64,000 nucleotides of DNA from Pseudomonadota bacterium (GTDB taxonomy: Bacteria; Pseudomonadota; Gammaproteobacteria; Xanthomonadales; Rhodanobacteraceae), in the NCBI GenBank assembly GCA_021794575.1, contig JAJYQO010000093.1, positions 26,736 through 90,735 on the forward strand, read 5' to 3'. The position numbers were made by a program, and so were the translations under genes. This document shows positions 32,818-41,672 of this stretch, piece by piece. Every line of letters starts with the position of its first letter. Position 1 is the stretch's first letter. Under the pieces are notes generated by a model. The model made no database searches and was not told the origin of the DNA. It saw only the letters and a list, made by a program, of their open reading frames with translations.

Positions 32818-32972
32818 ATCAGTTTGCAAAACCGGGCATCCTGCCGCCTGATTCAAAGCGGCTGCATGCAGGCAAACGGGCGCGGCAAAGCCGTGCCGCC
32901 TTGGTCGCGACCGGTACTTGCGTGCTCGTCGCGGCGGCACATCCAGGTGCCGGAGCGGTTTTGCAAACTGCT
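32818..32972. repeat. MITE-like element, copy A
   Basis: A 155-bp element bounded by imperfect 17-bp terminal inverted repeats (core AGTTTGCAAAACCG at 32821-32834 and CGGTTTTGCAAACT at 32956-32969). It is closely similar to 52836-52990 and to a degraded copy ending at 60632. It encodes no convincing protein. No clear target-site duplication was seen. It starts 14 bp after the cbbP stop, inside the Calvin operon. Confidence 0.8.
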
Positions 32973-33069
32973 CCGGCAGCGCGGGACAGGAAGGTCTCGC
33001 GCGCGCATCGGGCGCGTCGGCGTTCGCTGCGGCAGAAGCGGGTACGGACCTGTGCCGGACTCGCGATTT

Positions 33070-33096
33070 GAGAAAATGCCGGGACGGCACTTTCTC
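33070..33096 (+). other. Imperfect hairpin upstream of cbbT
   Basis: GAGAAA-TGCC and GGCA-TTTCTC form an imperfect stem just before the cbbT ribosome binding site. The 147 bp between the MITE copy and cbbT contain no gene. The hairpin could be part of a leader or promoter region for cbbT; nothing more can be supported. Confidence 0.3.
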
Positions 33097-33119
33097 GACA
33101 ATGAATCAGGAGCCTTGTG

Positions 33120-35117
33120 ATGGCCAGCAGTTCCAACGATCGCGTTCTCAATGGCGCACCCTCCCATGACCCGCGCGCGAACGCCCTGCGCGCATTAGCC
33201 ATGGACGCCGTGCAGAAGGCCAACTCCGGGCATCCGGGAGCACCCATGGGCATGGCCGAGATGGCGGTGGCGCTGTGGGGCACGCACTTGCGCTACAACC
33301 CCGCCGACCCGCACTGGCCCGACCGCGACCGTTTCGTGCTCAGCAACGGCCACGCCTCGATGCTGCTGTACGCGCTGCTGCACCTGACCGGCTACGACCT
33401 ATCACTGGAGGAGATCAAGAACTTCCGCCAGCTGCACAGCAAGACGCCCGGCCATCCCGAACGTGGCCTCACCCCGGGCGTGGAAACCACTACCGGGCCG
33501 CTGGGGCAGGGCATCACCAACGCGGTGGGCATGGCGCTGGCCGAAAAGCTGCTGGCCGACGAATTCAACCGCCCCGGCCACGGCATCGTCGATCACCGCA
33601 CCTACGTGTTTCTGGGCGATGGCTGCCTGATGGAAGGCATCAGCCACGAGGCGCTGTCGCTGGCCGGCGTGCTGGGGCTGGACAAGCTGATCGCGCTGTA
33701 CGACGACAACGGCATCAGTATCGACGGCGCGGTCGCCGGCTGGTTCCGCGACGATACGCCGGGACGCTTGCGCGCCTACGGCTGGAACGTGATCGGCCCG
33801 ATCGACGGGCACGATCCGGACGCGCTGGACGCGGCGCTGGCGGCCGCGCAGCGCGGCAACGGCAAGCCCACCTTCATCCTCTGCCGTACCACCATCGGCG
33901 CCGGCGCACCGCATCGCGGCGGCACCGCCAAGGCGCACGGCGAGCCGCTGGGCGCCGACGAGGTGGCCGCCGCGCGCCAGGCGCTGGGCTGGAATCATCC
34001 GCCGTTCGAGATCCCCGCCGAAATCCGCGCGCAGTGGGACGCGCGCGCGCGCGGCGCCGAACTGCAGGCCGACTGGCAGCGCCGCTTCGAGGCCTACCGC
34101 AAGGCGTTTCCGGAGCTGGCCGGGGCCTTCATGCGGCGCATGGCCGGTGCATTGCCGGCCGACTGGGCGGCGTTGCGTGCCGCCGTGCTGACGCCGTTCG
34201 TACAGGCCAAGGACGGCGTGGCCACGCGCAAGGCCTCGCAGCAGGTACTGGCGCAATTGGCGCTGCGCCTACCGGAACTGGCGGGCGGCAGCGCCGATCT
34301 CACCGGCTCCAACCTCACCGATTTCCCCGATGCCGGCCCGCGCTATCAGCACTTCGGCGTGCGCGAGTTCGGCATGGCCGCGCTGATGAACGGCATGGCC
34401 GCGCACGGTGGCTGGATTCCCTACGGCGGCACCTTCCTCACCTTCAGCGACTACAGTCGCAACGCCATCCGCATGGCGGCGTTGATGAGACTGCGCGTGA
34501 TCCACGTATTCACCCACGACTCCATCGGCGTCGGCGAGGACGGCCCCACGCACCAGCCGGTCGAGCACGCCGCCAGCCTGCGCCTGATTCCCAACCTCGA
34601 GGTATGGCGTCCCTGCGATCCGCTGGAAACCGCCATCGCCTGGACCGAAGCGGTGGCCGACGCGCAACGCCCCAGCGCGCTGCTGCTGTCGCGCCAGAAC
34701 CTGCCGGTGCAGCCGCATGCCGCCGACCAGCAGGCGCTGATCGCGCGCGGCGGTTATGTGCTCAGCGATCCACCCGGCGCGCGCGCCACGCTGCTGGCCA
34801 GCGGCTCCGAGGTGAGTCTGGCAAGCGCCGCGCAGGCCTTGCTGGTCGAGGCGGGCATCGCCGTGCGCGTGGTTTCCCTACCCAGTTCGACGCGCTTCGA
34901 CCGCCAGGACGCCGCCTACCGCGCGCAGGTGCTGGGTACGCTGCCGCGTATCGGCATCGAAGCCGGCGTCACCCGCTTCTGGGCGCAGTACGGCTGCGTC
35001 GCGGCGCTGGGCGTGGACACCTTCGGTGAATCGGCGCCCGGCCCCAAGGTGTTCGACTATTTCGGCCTGACCACCGCCAACGTCGCGGCCAAGGTGCGCG
35101 AGGTGCTGGGCGCATGA
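33120..35117 (+). CDS. cbbT: Transketolase
   Basis: Thiamine-diphosphate enzyme transferring two-carbon units in the Calvin cycle and pentose phosphate pathway. The N-terminal block [23 protein letters not shown], the TPP-binding [13 protein letters not shown] segment and the [23 protein letters not shown] segment are diagnostic. ATG 33120 (665 aa) is used; a GTG lies one codon before it. CAGGAG precedes the start. The stop overlaps the cbbZ ATG (ATGA). Confidence 0.95.
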   Translation: MASSSNDRVLNGAPSHDPRANALRALAMDAVQKANSGHPGAPMGMAEMAVALWGTHLRYNPADPHWPDRDRFVLSNGHASMLLYALLHLTGYDLSLEEIKNFRQLHSKTPGHPERGLTPGVETTTGPLGQGITNAVGMALAEKLLADEFNRPGHGIVDHRTYVFLGDGCLMEGISHEALSLAGVLGLDKLIALYDDNGISIDGAVAGWFRDDTPGRLRAYGWNVIGPIDGHDPDALDAALAAAQRGNGKPTFILCRTTIGAGAPHRGGTAKAHGEPLGADEVAAARQALGWNHPPFEIPAEIRAQWDARARGAELQADWQRRFEAYRKAFPELAGAFMRRMAGALPADWAALRAAVLTPFVQAKDGVATRKASQQVLAQLALRLPELAGGSADLTGSNLTDFPDAGPRYQHFGVREFGMAALMNGMAAHGGWIPYGGTFLTFSDYSRNAIRMAALMRLRVIHVFTHDSIGVGEDGPTHQPVEHAASLRLIPNLEVWRPCDPLETAIAWTEAVADAQRPSALLLSRQNLPVQPHAADQQALIARGGYVLSDPPGARATLLASGSEVSLASAAQALLVEAGIAVRVVSLPSSTRFDRQDAAYRAQVLGTLPRIGIEAGVTRFWAQYGCVAALGVDTFGESAPGPKVFDYFGLTTANVAAKVREVLGA

Positions 35118-35809
35118 TCGAGGTACTGAGCTTCGATCTCGACGGAACGCTGGTGGACACCGGCGGCGAGATCGCCGCCGCAGTCAACGATACGTTGCGC
35201 GATTTCGGCCTCGCGCCGCGCGCGCAGGCCGAGATCGAAACCCTGGTCGGCGCCGGTGCGCACGCGCTGATGCGCCGCCTGCTGACGCGGGTGCAGGCGC
35301 CGCAGTTGCCGGATACCGCCGCCGTGCTGCACCGCTTCGAGCAGCACTACGCCGCGCATGCCGGAACGGCGGCGCGACCCTATCCCGGCTGCGCCGATGC
35401 GCTGGCGCGGCTGCATGCCGCCGGCGTGCGCATGGCCTGCGTCACCAACAAGGAGCAGCGCCACGCGCGGCGCGTGCTGGAGGCCTGCGCGCTGGCGCCG
35501 TACTTCATGCTGCTCGTCGGCGGCGACACGCTGCCGTTCAAGAAACCCGATGCGCGTGTGCTGCGGCACGTGGTGGCTGCGCTGGGCAGCGTGCCCGCGC
35601 GCGCCGCGCACGTGGGCGACTCGGAAACCGACCTCGCCGCCGCGCGCAACGCCGGCGTGGCCGACTGGGCGGTACCGTGGGGCTACAACGCCGGCGTGTC
35701 GGTCGTCCAAGCGCGGCCCTCGCGCCTGTTCGGCAGCTTTGCCGACATCGCCGAGGCCGTGCTGGCACCGTCCGCGGTGTCCGCGCGTCGCGCTGCCGGC
35801 CTTCACTGA
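35114..35809 (+). CDS. cbbZ: Phosphoglycolate phosphatase
   Basis: HAD-family phosphatase removing 2-phosphoglycolate formed by RuBisCO oxygenation. Motif I is [10 protein letters not shown], motif [10 protein letters not shown], motif III KKPDAR and motif [18 protein letters not shown]. Length 231 aa is typical of Gph/CbbZ. Overlap with the cbbT stop shows coupling, and the location supports the photorespiratory role over generic HAD activity. Confidence 0.92.
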   Translation: MIEVLSFDLDGTLVDTGGEIAAAVNDTLRDFGLAPRAQAEIETLVGAGAHALMRRLLTRVQAPQLPDTAAVLHRFEQHYAAHAGTAARPYPGCADALARLHAAGVRMACVTNKEQRHARRVLEACALAPYFMLLVGGDTLPFKKPDARVLRHVVAALGSVPARAAHVGDSETDLAAARNAGVADWAVPWGYNAGVSVVQARPSRLFGSFADIAEAVLAPSAVSARRAAGLH

Positions 35810-36009
35810 GAGCATGTTTCCCATGCTGGCCCGCCCCCGACAACATCACCCCGGACGGCGCATGGCGTCGATCCGGAATCCGGGCAACCGCGTCGCAAGG
35901 CCCGCCAGATGATCGCCGACGCGGCGATACCGAACAGAACAAGGGCGCATCGTCGAGCCCGGCAGCGATCGATTCCGGATACACCCTCCGAGACCGTCTG
36001 AGGAAAAAC

Positions 36010-37047
36010 ATGGCCCTTGTTTCGCTACGTCAGGTACTAGACCACGCCGCCGAGCACGGCTATGGCGTGCCCGCATTCAACATCAACGATATGGAACAGA
36101 TCCAGGCGATCATGGAAGCCGCGCAGGAAGTGCAGGCGCCGGTGATCCTGCAAGCTTCGGCCGGCGCGCGCGGCTACGCCGGCGAGGCCTATCTGCGCCA
36201 CATGGTGCTGGCCGCGGTGGAAACGCACCCCGACATCCCGGTGGTGTTGCACCAGGACCACGGCGCCACGCCCGCGGTTTGCCAGGCCTCGATACGCTCC
36301 GGTTTCAGCAGCGTGATGATGGATGGCTCGCTGCGTGAGGACGCCAAGACGCCCTCGTCGTACGCGTACAACATCGAGGTCACGCGCACGGTGTGCGATC
36401 TGGCGCACTGGGTGGGTGTATCGGTGGAGGGCGAGCTGGGTTGTCTGGGCTCGCTGGAAACCGGCGAGGCCGGCGAGGAAGACGGCGTCGGCGCCGCCGG
36501 CAAGCTCGGCCGCGACATGCTGCTGACCGACCCGGCGCAGGCCAAGGACTTCATCGCCAAAACCGGCGTCGATGCGTTGGCCATCGCCATCGGCACCAGC
36601 CATGGTGCCTACAAATTCACGCGCCAACCCACCGGCGACATCCTCGCCATCGAACGCATCGCCGCCATCCACGCCGCAGTGCCCGACACACATCTGGTGA
36701 TGCACGGCAGCTCCAGCGTGCCGCAGGAGTGGCTGGCCATCATTCGCCAGCATGGCGGCGACATCAAGGAAACCTACGGCGTGCCGGTCGAGGAGATCGT
36801 GCGCGGCATCCGTAGCGGTGTGCGCAAGGTCAATATCGACACCGACATCCGCCTGGCCATGACCGGCGCCATGCGCCAGTTGTTCGCCACGCAGCCCTCT
36901 GAGTTCGATCCGCGCAAGGCCATGCTCGCCGCGAAAAAGGCCGCGCGCGGCATCTGCAAGCAGCGCTTCGAGGCCTTTGGCTGTGCCGGTCAGGCGGGCA
37001 AGATCAAGCCGCTGCCGCTGGAGGCCATGGCCAAGCGCTACCGCTGA
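36010..37047 (+). CDS. cbbA: Fructose-bisphosphate aldolase class II
   Basis: Zinc aldolase of the Calvin cycle and gluconeogenesis. Zinc ligands and signatures are [35 protein letters not shown] and GTSHGAYKF, with VMHGSSSVP near the C-terminus. The long loop and 345-aa length fit the CbbA-type class IIB form. The ATG at 36010 follows GAGGAAAAAC. The 200 bp between cbbZ and this gene are noncoding and may hold a secondary promoter. Confidence 0.95.
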   Translation: MALVSLRQVLDHAAEHGYGVPAFNINDMEQIQAIMEAAQEVQAPVILQASAGARGYAGEAYLRHMVLAAVETHPDIPVVLHQDHGATPAVCQASIRSGFSSVMMDGSLREDAKTPSSYAYNIEVTRTVCDLAHWVGVSVEGELGCLGSLETGEAGEEDGVGAAGKLGRDMLLTDPAQAKDFIAKTGVDALAIAIGTSHGAYKFTRQPTGDILAIERIAAIHAAVPDTHLVMHGSSSVPQEWLAIIRQHGGDIKETYGVPVEEIVRGIRSGVRKVNIDTDIRLAMTGAMRQLFATQPSEFDPRKAMLAAKKAARGICKQRFEAFGCAGQAGKIKPLPLEAMAKRYR

Positions 37048-37056
37048 GCGCGCGCC

Positions 37057-37602
37057 GTGGCCGTCGAAAGCCCCGCCGCTGCCCTGGGCGCAGCCGCGCC
37101 GGAGTTCACCCTGCGCGGCACCGATGGCTGCATGCACAGCCTGCACGAGTTGCGCGGCAGGCGCGGCACGCTGGTGGCTTTCATCTGCAACCATTGCCCC
37201 TACGTGCAGGCAGTGCTGCCGCGCCTGCTGCGCGACGCGCGCGAGCTGGCGCCGCTGGGCGGCAATGTCATCGCCATCAATCCCAACGACGCCGAGGCCT
37301 ATCCCGAGGACAGCTACGCGCGCATGGTGGAAGTGGCGCGCGATTGGCCCTTCCCCTACCTGCACGACGAGACGCAGCAGGTGGCGCGCGCCTATGGCGC
37401 CGTGTGCACGCCGGATTTTTTCGGCTACGACGCCGCGCTGCGCCTGCGCTACCGCGGCCGCCTGGATGCCGGCCGCAAGCAGCCGCTCGATGACGCGCCG
37501 CGCGAGCTGTTCGAGGCCATGCAGCGCATCGCCAGCGGACAACTGCCGTCTCCGCGGCAATACCCGGCCATGGGCTGTTCGATCAAGTGGCGCGCGGCGT
37601 GA
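37057..37602 (+). CDS. Thioredoxin-fold (AhpC/TSA-like) protein in the Calvin operon
   Basis: A 181-aa cytoplasmic thioredoxin-like protein. After GAAAPEFTLRGTDG comes the redox motif AFICNHCPYVQAV, where CNHC has the CxxC spacing. The INPNDAEAYPEDS and CTPDFFGYDA segments are characteristic of a thioredoxin-family group found in many proteobacteria. It starts with GTG 9 bp after cbbA and overlaps cbbY. A role in thiol control of carbon fixation is suggested by position only. Confidence 0.8.
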   Translation: MAVESPAAALGAAAPEFTLRGTDGCMHSLHELRGRRGTLVAFICNHCPYVQAVLPRLLRDARELAPLGGNVIAINPNDAEAYPEDSYARMVEVARDWPFPYLHDETQQVARAYGAVCTPDFFGYDAALRLRYRGRLDAGRKQPLDDAPRELFEAMQRIASGQLPSPRQYPAMGCSIKWRAA

Positions 37603-38354
37603 GCGCCGCCCCCGCGCTGCGCGCGCTGATCTTTGATGTCGACGGCACCCTGGCCGAAACCGAACGCGACGGTCACCGCGTAGCCTTCAACCGGGCCTTC
37701 GCTGCGCTGGGCCTGCCTTGGCAATGGGACGACGCAACCTACGGCGCGCTGCTGCGCGTAGCCGGCGGCTACGAGCGGCTGCTGTCCTTTCTAGCGGGGC
37801 AATCGGATGCACCGCCGATCGCGGCCGAACGCGAAGCGTTGGCGCGCGCCATCCACCAGCGCAAGAACGCCGAGTTCAGCGCGCTGGTGGCACAGGGTGG
37901 TATCGCATCGCGTCCCGGCGTACGCCGCCTCATCGACGCATGCGCGGGGCAGGGGGTGTTGCTGGCCGTGGCCACCACCACCGGCCGCGCCAATCTGGAT
38001 GCCTTGTTCCCGCACCTGTTCGGCGCCGACTGGTCGCAACGCTTCGCCGCGCTGGTTTGCGCCGAAGATGCTCCGCGCAAGAAGCCCGACCCGCAGGTGT
38101 ACCGAATCGCCCTCGCGCGCCTTGGCATCGCTGCGCCCGCGGCCATCGCCATCGAGGATTCCCCCGCCGGTCTCGCCGCCGCGCGCGCCGCCGGCATTGC
38201 CTGCCTGATCACGCGCAGCGTGTATTTTGCCGATGCCGATTTCAGCGGCGCCGCGGCAGTAGTGGATGATCTGGACGCCGCGCCGAACTGGCTCTGCGCG
38301 TCGCCGCGCGTGGATCTGGATGCGTTGCGCGCGCTGCATGCCTTGCACGCGTGA
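37599..38354 (+). CDS. cbbY: HAD hydrolase CbbY
   Basis: HAD-family phosphatase; characterised red-type CbbY proteins dephosphorylate xylulose-1,5-bisphosphate, a RuBisCO inhibitor. Motif I is FDVDGTLAETERDGHR, whose trailing ERDGHR is the CbbY hallmark, and later motifs are ATTTGR, RKKPDPQVY and IEDSPAGLAAARAAG. GTG 37599 overlaps the previous stop (GTGA) and gives 251 aa. It is the last gene of the island. Confidence 0.93.
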   Translation: MSAAPALRALIFDVDGTLAETERDGHRVAFNRAFAALGLPWQWDDATYGALLRVAGGYERLLSFLAGQSDAPPIAAEREALARAIHQRKNAEFSALVAQGGIASRPGVRRLIDACAGQGVLLAVATTTGRANLDALFPHLFGADWSQRFAALVCAEDAPRKKPDPQVYRIALARLGIAAPAAIAIEDSPAGLAAARAAGIACLITRSVYFADADFSGAAAVVDDLDAAPNWLCASPRVDLDALRALHALHA

Positions 38355-38381
38355 TCCCGATCCGCGTCGAAGCTCGGCAGC

Positions 38382-38411
38382 CAAAAGCCCCACTCCAGCC
38401 TGGAGAGGGTC
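38382..38411. repeat. Short GC-rich interspersed repeat, copy 1
   Basis: A ~30-bp sequence (AAAAGCCCC, CTCC, GCC, GGAGAGGG) with dyad character, similar to 53036-53063. It resembles REP-type intergenic sequences and lies between cbbY and the tsf terminator. Confidence 0.4.
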
Positions 38412-38500
38412 GGGGTGAGGGAAACCAGCTGGACTTCAGCGCGAATCAGGCGACATCAAACGTCAAGATGCCGGACCATGGCGCGCCATCTCCAGCGCAA

Positions 38501-38533
38501 AACGATAGGGCCGCTCAACGCGGCCCTATCGTT
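38501..38533. terminator. Bidirectional hairpin terminator between cbbY and tsf
   Basis: A perfect 14-bp stem, AACGATAGGGCCGC and GCGGCCCTATCGTT, with a 5-base loop (38515-38519). On the minus strand it ends in CGTTTT, so it is best suited to stop tsf transcription; it can also protect against read-through from cbbY. Confidence 0.85.
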
Positions 38534-38553
38534 GTCCAGCCCGGTGATGCGGC

Positions 38554-39432
38554 TCAGGCCAGTCCGGCCTGCTTCATCACTTCGGCGGCGTAGTCCTCGA
38601 CCACCTTCTCGATGCCTTCACCGACGGCCAGGCGCTGGAACTGCAGCACCTCGGCGCCGGCGGCCTTCAGCGCGGCTTCGACGGTCTGCTCGGTGTTGAG
38701 CACGTAGGGCTGGCCGTACAGCGTGTTCTCGTTGACGATCTTGGCGATCTTGCCGGAGATGATCTTTTCCAGGATCGCGGCGGGCTTGGACTTGTCCTTT
38801 TCGGCCATCTTGGCCAGTTCGATTTCCTTTTCCTTGGCGACGAACGCGGCGGGCACGTCGCTGGCCTTGTTGTAGGGCGGGTTCATGGCGGCCACGTGCA
38901 TGGCGATGCCGCGCGCCAGTTCTTCGTTGCCGCCCTTCAACTCGACCAGCACGCCGATGCGCGCGCCGTGCACGTAGGCGGCCACGGTGTGCGCGCTGTC
39001 GCTGCGCGCCATGCGCCGTACCTGCACGTTCTCGCCGACCTTGGCGATGACCGCGGCGCGGGCTTCCTCGACGCTCTCGCCGGTGCCCAGCCTGACCGCC
39101 TTCAGCGCTTCGATGTCGCCGGTGCCGGATTTGAGCGCGGCCTGTGCCACGGCGTTGCAGAAGGCGACGAAGTTGTCGTCCTTGGCGACGAAATCGGTCT
39201 CGGAGTTGATCTCGACCAGCACCGCCTTGCCGGCGTGCTGAGCCATGGCGATGCGGCCCTCGGCGGCGACGCGGCTGGCTTTCTTGTCGGCCTTGGCCAG
39301 GCCCTGCTTGCGCAGCCACTCGGCGGCGGTGTCGATGTCGCCGGCGTTTTCGGTCAACGCCTTCTTGCATTCCATCATGCCGGCGCCGGTGCGCTCGCGC
39401 AGTTCCTTGACCGTCTGTGCGGTGATCTGCAT
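38554..39432 (-). CDS. tsf: Elongation factor Ts
   Basis: Nucleotide exchange factor for EF-Tu. The N-terminal UBA-like domain has [19 protein letters not shown], and the core has [18 protein letters not shown], both invariant landmarks. ATG 39432 gives 292 aa, normal for gammaproteobacteria. It follows rpsB by 73 bp. Downstream, where pyrH is expected, come a strong terminator and the Calvin island. Confidence 0.96.
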   Translation of the reverse strand: MQITAQTVKELRERTGAGMMECKKALTENAGDIDTAAEWLRKQGLAKADKKASRVAAEGRIAMAQHAGKAVLVEINSETDFVAKDDNFVAFCNAVAQAALKSGTGDIEALKAVRLGTGESVEEARAAVIAKVGENVQVRRMARSDSAHTVAAYVHGARIGVLVELKGGNEELARGIAMHVAAMNPPYNKASDVPAAFVAKEKEIELAKMAEKDKSKPAAILEKIISGKIAKIVNENTLYGQPYVLNTEQTVEAALKAAGAEVLQFQRLAVGEGIEKVVEDYAAEVMKQAGLA

Positions 39433-39505
39433 GCGTGTTTCCTCTGATTGCGGATGCCCGCGCGCCAGTGTGCGCGCGGGCAGAGGCAGCGGTGTGACGC
39501 TGCGC

Positions 39506-40387
39506 TTACTCGGGGGCGGCTTCGCCACCGCGCTCGCGGCCGCGGCCGGCGCGCGGAGCACGAGTGTCGCGGCGCTCGCCAGGCTTGCCGGCGTTGCGGC
39601 GCGGCGGGGCCTTGCGGCGCGGTGCGTCCTCGTCCTTGGCCACCGGGTTGCCGGCGGCGTCGAGTTCGACGAATTCGTTCTCGTCGCCCTGTGCGGCGGC
39701 CGGCGCGGCGGATTTGCCCTCCAGGATGGCGTCGGCAGCGGCGCGCGCGTACAACTGCACGGCACGAATGGCGTCGTCGTTGCCGGGGATGGCGTAATCG
39801 ACCAGCGCCGGGTCGTAGTTGGTGTCGATCACGGCCACCACCGGGATGCCCAGCTTCTTGGCCTCCAGCACGGCGATGTTCTCGTAGCCAATATCGATCA
39901 CGAACAGCGCATCGGGCAGGCGGCCCATGTTCTTGATGCCGCCCAGGGATTTCTCGAGCTTCTCGCGCTCGCGGCGCAGGCGCAGCACTTCGTGCTTGAC
40001 CAGCTTCTCGAAGCGGCCGTCGGTTTCCATGGCCTCCAGTTCCTTGAGGCGCGCCACGGACTGCTTGACGGTGCGGAAGTTGGTCAGCGTGCCGCCCAGC
40101 CAGCGCTGCGCCACATAGGGCATGCCGCAGCGCGCGGCTTCGGCCTCGACGGCTTCGCGTGCCGAGCGCTTGGTGCCCACGAACATCACCGTGCCGCGCT
40201 TCTGCGCCACGCCGGAGAGGAAGTTCATGGCGTCGCCGAACAGCGGCAGGGTCTTCTCGAGATTGATGATGTGAATCCTGCCGCGGGCGCCGAAAATGTA
40301 CGGGCCCATCTTGGGATTCCAGTAGCGCGTCTGGTGGCCGAAATGCACGCCGGCTTCCAGCATCTGGCGCATGGTGACTTGAGGCAT
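39506..40387 (-). CDS. rpsB: 30S ribosomal protein S2
   Basis: Small-subunit protein S2. It begins [23 protein letters not shown] and has [26 protein letters not shown] and [10 protein letters not shown] 40387 gives 293 aa, about 50 residues more than E. coli (241 aa). The extra C-terminal tail (after ~residue 240) is very rich in Arg, Pro, Gly and acidic residues and low in complexity. It is divergent from map with a ~280-bp leader region that contains a GGGCACCC/GGGTGCC hairpin. Confidence 0.95.
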   Translation of the reverse strand: MPQVTMRQMLEAGVHFGHQTRYWNPKMGPYIFGARGRIHIINLEKTLPLFGDAMNFLSGVAQKRGTVMFVGTKRSAREAVEAEAARCGMPYVAQRWLGGTLTNFRTVKQSVARLKELEAMETDGRFEKLVKHEVLRLRREREKLEKSLGGIKNMGRLPDALFVIDIGYENIAVLEAKKLGIPVVAVIDTNYDPALVDYAIPGNDDAIRAVQLYARAAADAILEGKSAAPAAAQGDENEFVELDAAGNPVAKDEDAPRRKAPPRRNAGKPGERRDTRAPRAGRGRERGGEAAPE

Positions 40388-40667
40388 GGTGAACTCCGGG
40401 TGGGCCGTCTGGCCCGTAGGGTTGGGACTTCCACGCATCCCCCGTCCGACCCCGGCGGTGGCGTTCCGGACGGCGTCGCGACGGGGCGCGGCGCATGCGG
40501 ATCGCAACCCGACAGGGCACCCCGGAGCGGGTGCCGATGCGTGTGCGGATTAGGCCTTGCGGCCGGACGAGCGGCGCCGCGAGCGGCTACACTCGTGCTG
40601 TAGCAGCCCCATGCGGGCGCTGCAAAGCCTTGAAATGTTAGCGGGTCTCCCGCATGGATGGCAAGTG

Positions 40668-41456
40668 ATGCGTTCCCCCGACAAAACCCAGGCGGTGCTG
40701 CCCAAGAGCCTCGCCGACATCGAGAAAATGCGCGTGGCCGGCCGCCTGGCAGCCGAAGTGCTGGCCATCCTCAAGCCGCACGTGCGCCCCGGCGTCAGTA
40801 CCGAGGAACTGGACCGCATCGCCTACGAGCACATCGTCAACGTGCAGAAAGCCATCCCGGCCAATGTCGGCTACCGCGGCTTTCCGAAGACGCTGTGCAC
40901 CTCGGTCAACCACGTGATCTGCCACGGCATACCCAGTCCGTCCAAGACCCTCAAAGACGGCGACATCGTCAACATCGATGTCACCGTCATCAAGGACGGC
41001 TGGCATGGCGACACCAGCCGCATGTACTTCGTCGGCACGCCCGGCGTGCTGGCGCGGCGACTGGTGGAGACCACCCACGCGGCGATGATGGCCGGCATCC
41101 GCGCGGTGCGTCCCGGCGCCACCCTGGGCGACATCGGCCATGCGGTGCAGCAGGTGGCCGAGGCGGCGGGCTACTCGGTGGTGCGCGAGTACTGCGGTCA
41201 CGGCATCGGCCGCGTCTACCACGAGGATCCGCAGGTGCTGCATTACGGCAAGCCCGGCACCGGGCTGCGTCTGGAGCGCGGCATGACCTTCACCGTCGAG
41301 CCGATGGTCAACGCCGGCAAGGCGCACACGCGGCTGCTGCCGGATGGCTGGACGGTGGTGACCAAGGACCACTCGCTGTCGGCGCAGTGGGAGCACACCG
41401 TGGCCGTGACCGAGAACGGCTTCGAGATTCTCACGCCCTGGCCCGACGCGGCTTGA
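40668..41456 (+). CDS. map: Methionine aminopeptidase type I
   Basis: Removes the initiator methionine from new proteins. The five metal ligands of the pita-bread fold are in VNIDVTVIKDGWHGDTSRM, YCGHGIGRVYHEDP and TVEPM plus SAQWEHTVAVTE. ATG 40668 gives 262 aa (E. coli 264); upstream in-frame residues are not family-like. A TACACT at 40588-40593 could be its -10 box. Adjacency to rpsB is the standard order. Confidence 0.95.
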   Translation: MRSPDKTQAVLPKSLADIEKMRVAGRLAAEVLAILKPHVRPGVSTEELDRIAYEHIVNVQKAIPANVGYRGFPKTLCTSVNHVICHGIPSPSKTLKDGDIVNIDVTVIKDGWHGDTSRMYFVGTPGVLARRLVETTHAAMMAGIRAVRPGATLGDIGHAVQQVAEAAGYSVVREYCGHGIGRVYHEDPQVLHYGKPGTGLRLERGMTFTVEPMVNAGKAHTRLLPDGWTVVTKDHSLSAQWEHTVAVTENGFEILTPWPDAA

Positions 41457-41672
41457 GCACCCGTGAGCGAATCCCTTGCCTGCCGCGGCTGCCCCTGAGC
41501 GCGCCCCGTTACGTCACGGGGACCACGAAAACCGCTTGCGTAGACTGAGCGACGCGCGCGGTTTTCCGCGCCTCGCGCCTTGCTGGGCCCGCCCGCGGCC
41601 AGCTTCGCGACGGCAGGGGATTCATCCACAGGTTCTGAGCCGCGCCGTGCGCGCGGTGTGCGGCGCGCCGCC

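Noticed and set aside
33070..33096. Rho-independent terminator before cbbT
   Set aside because: The stem is imperfect and no T-run follows, and it lies directly before a gene start.
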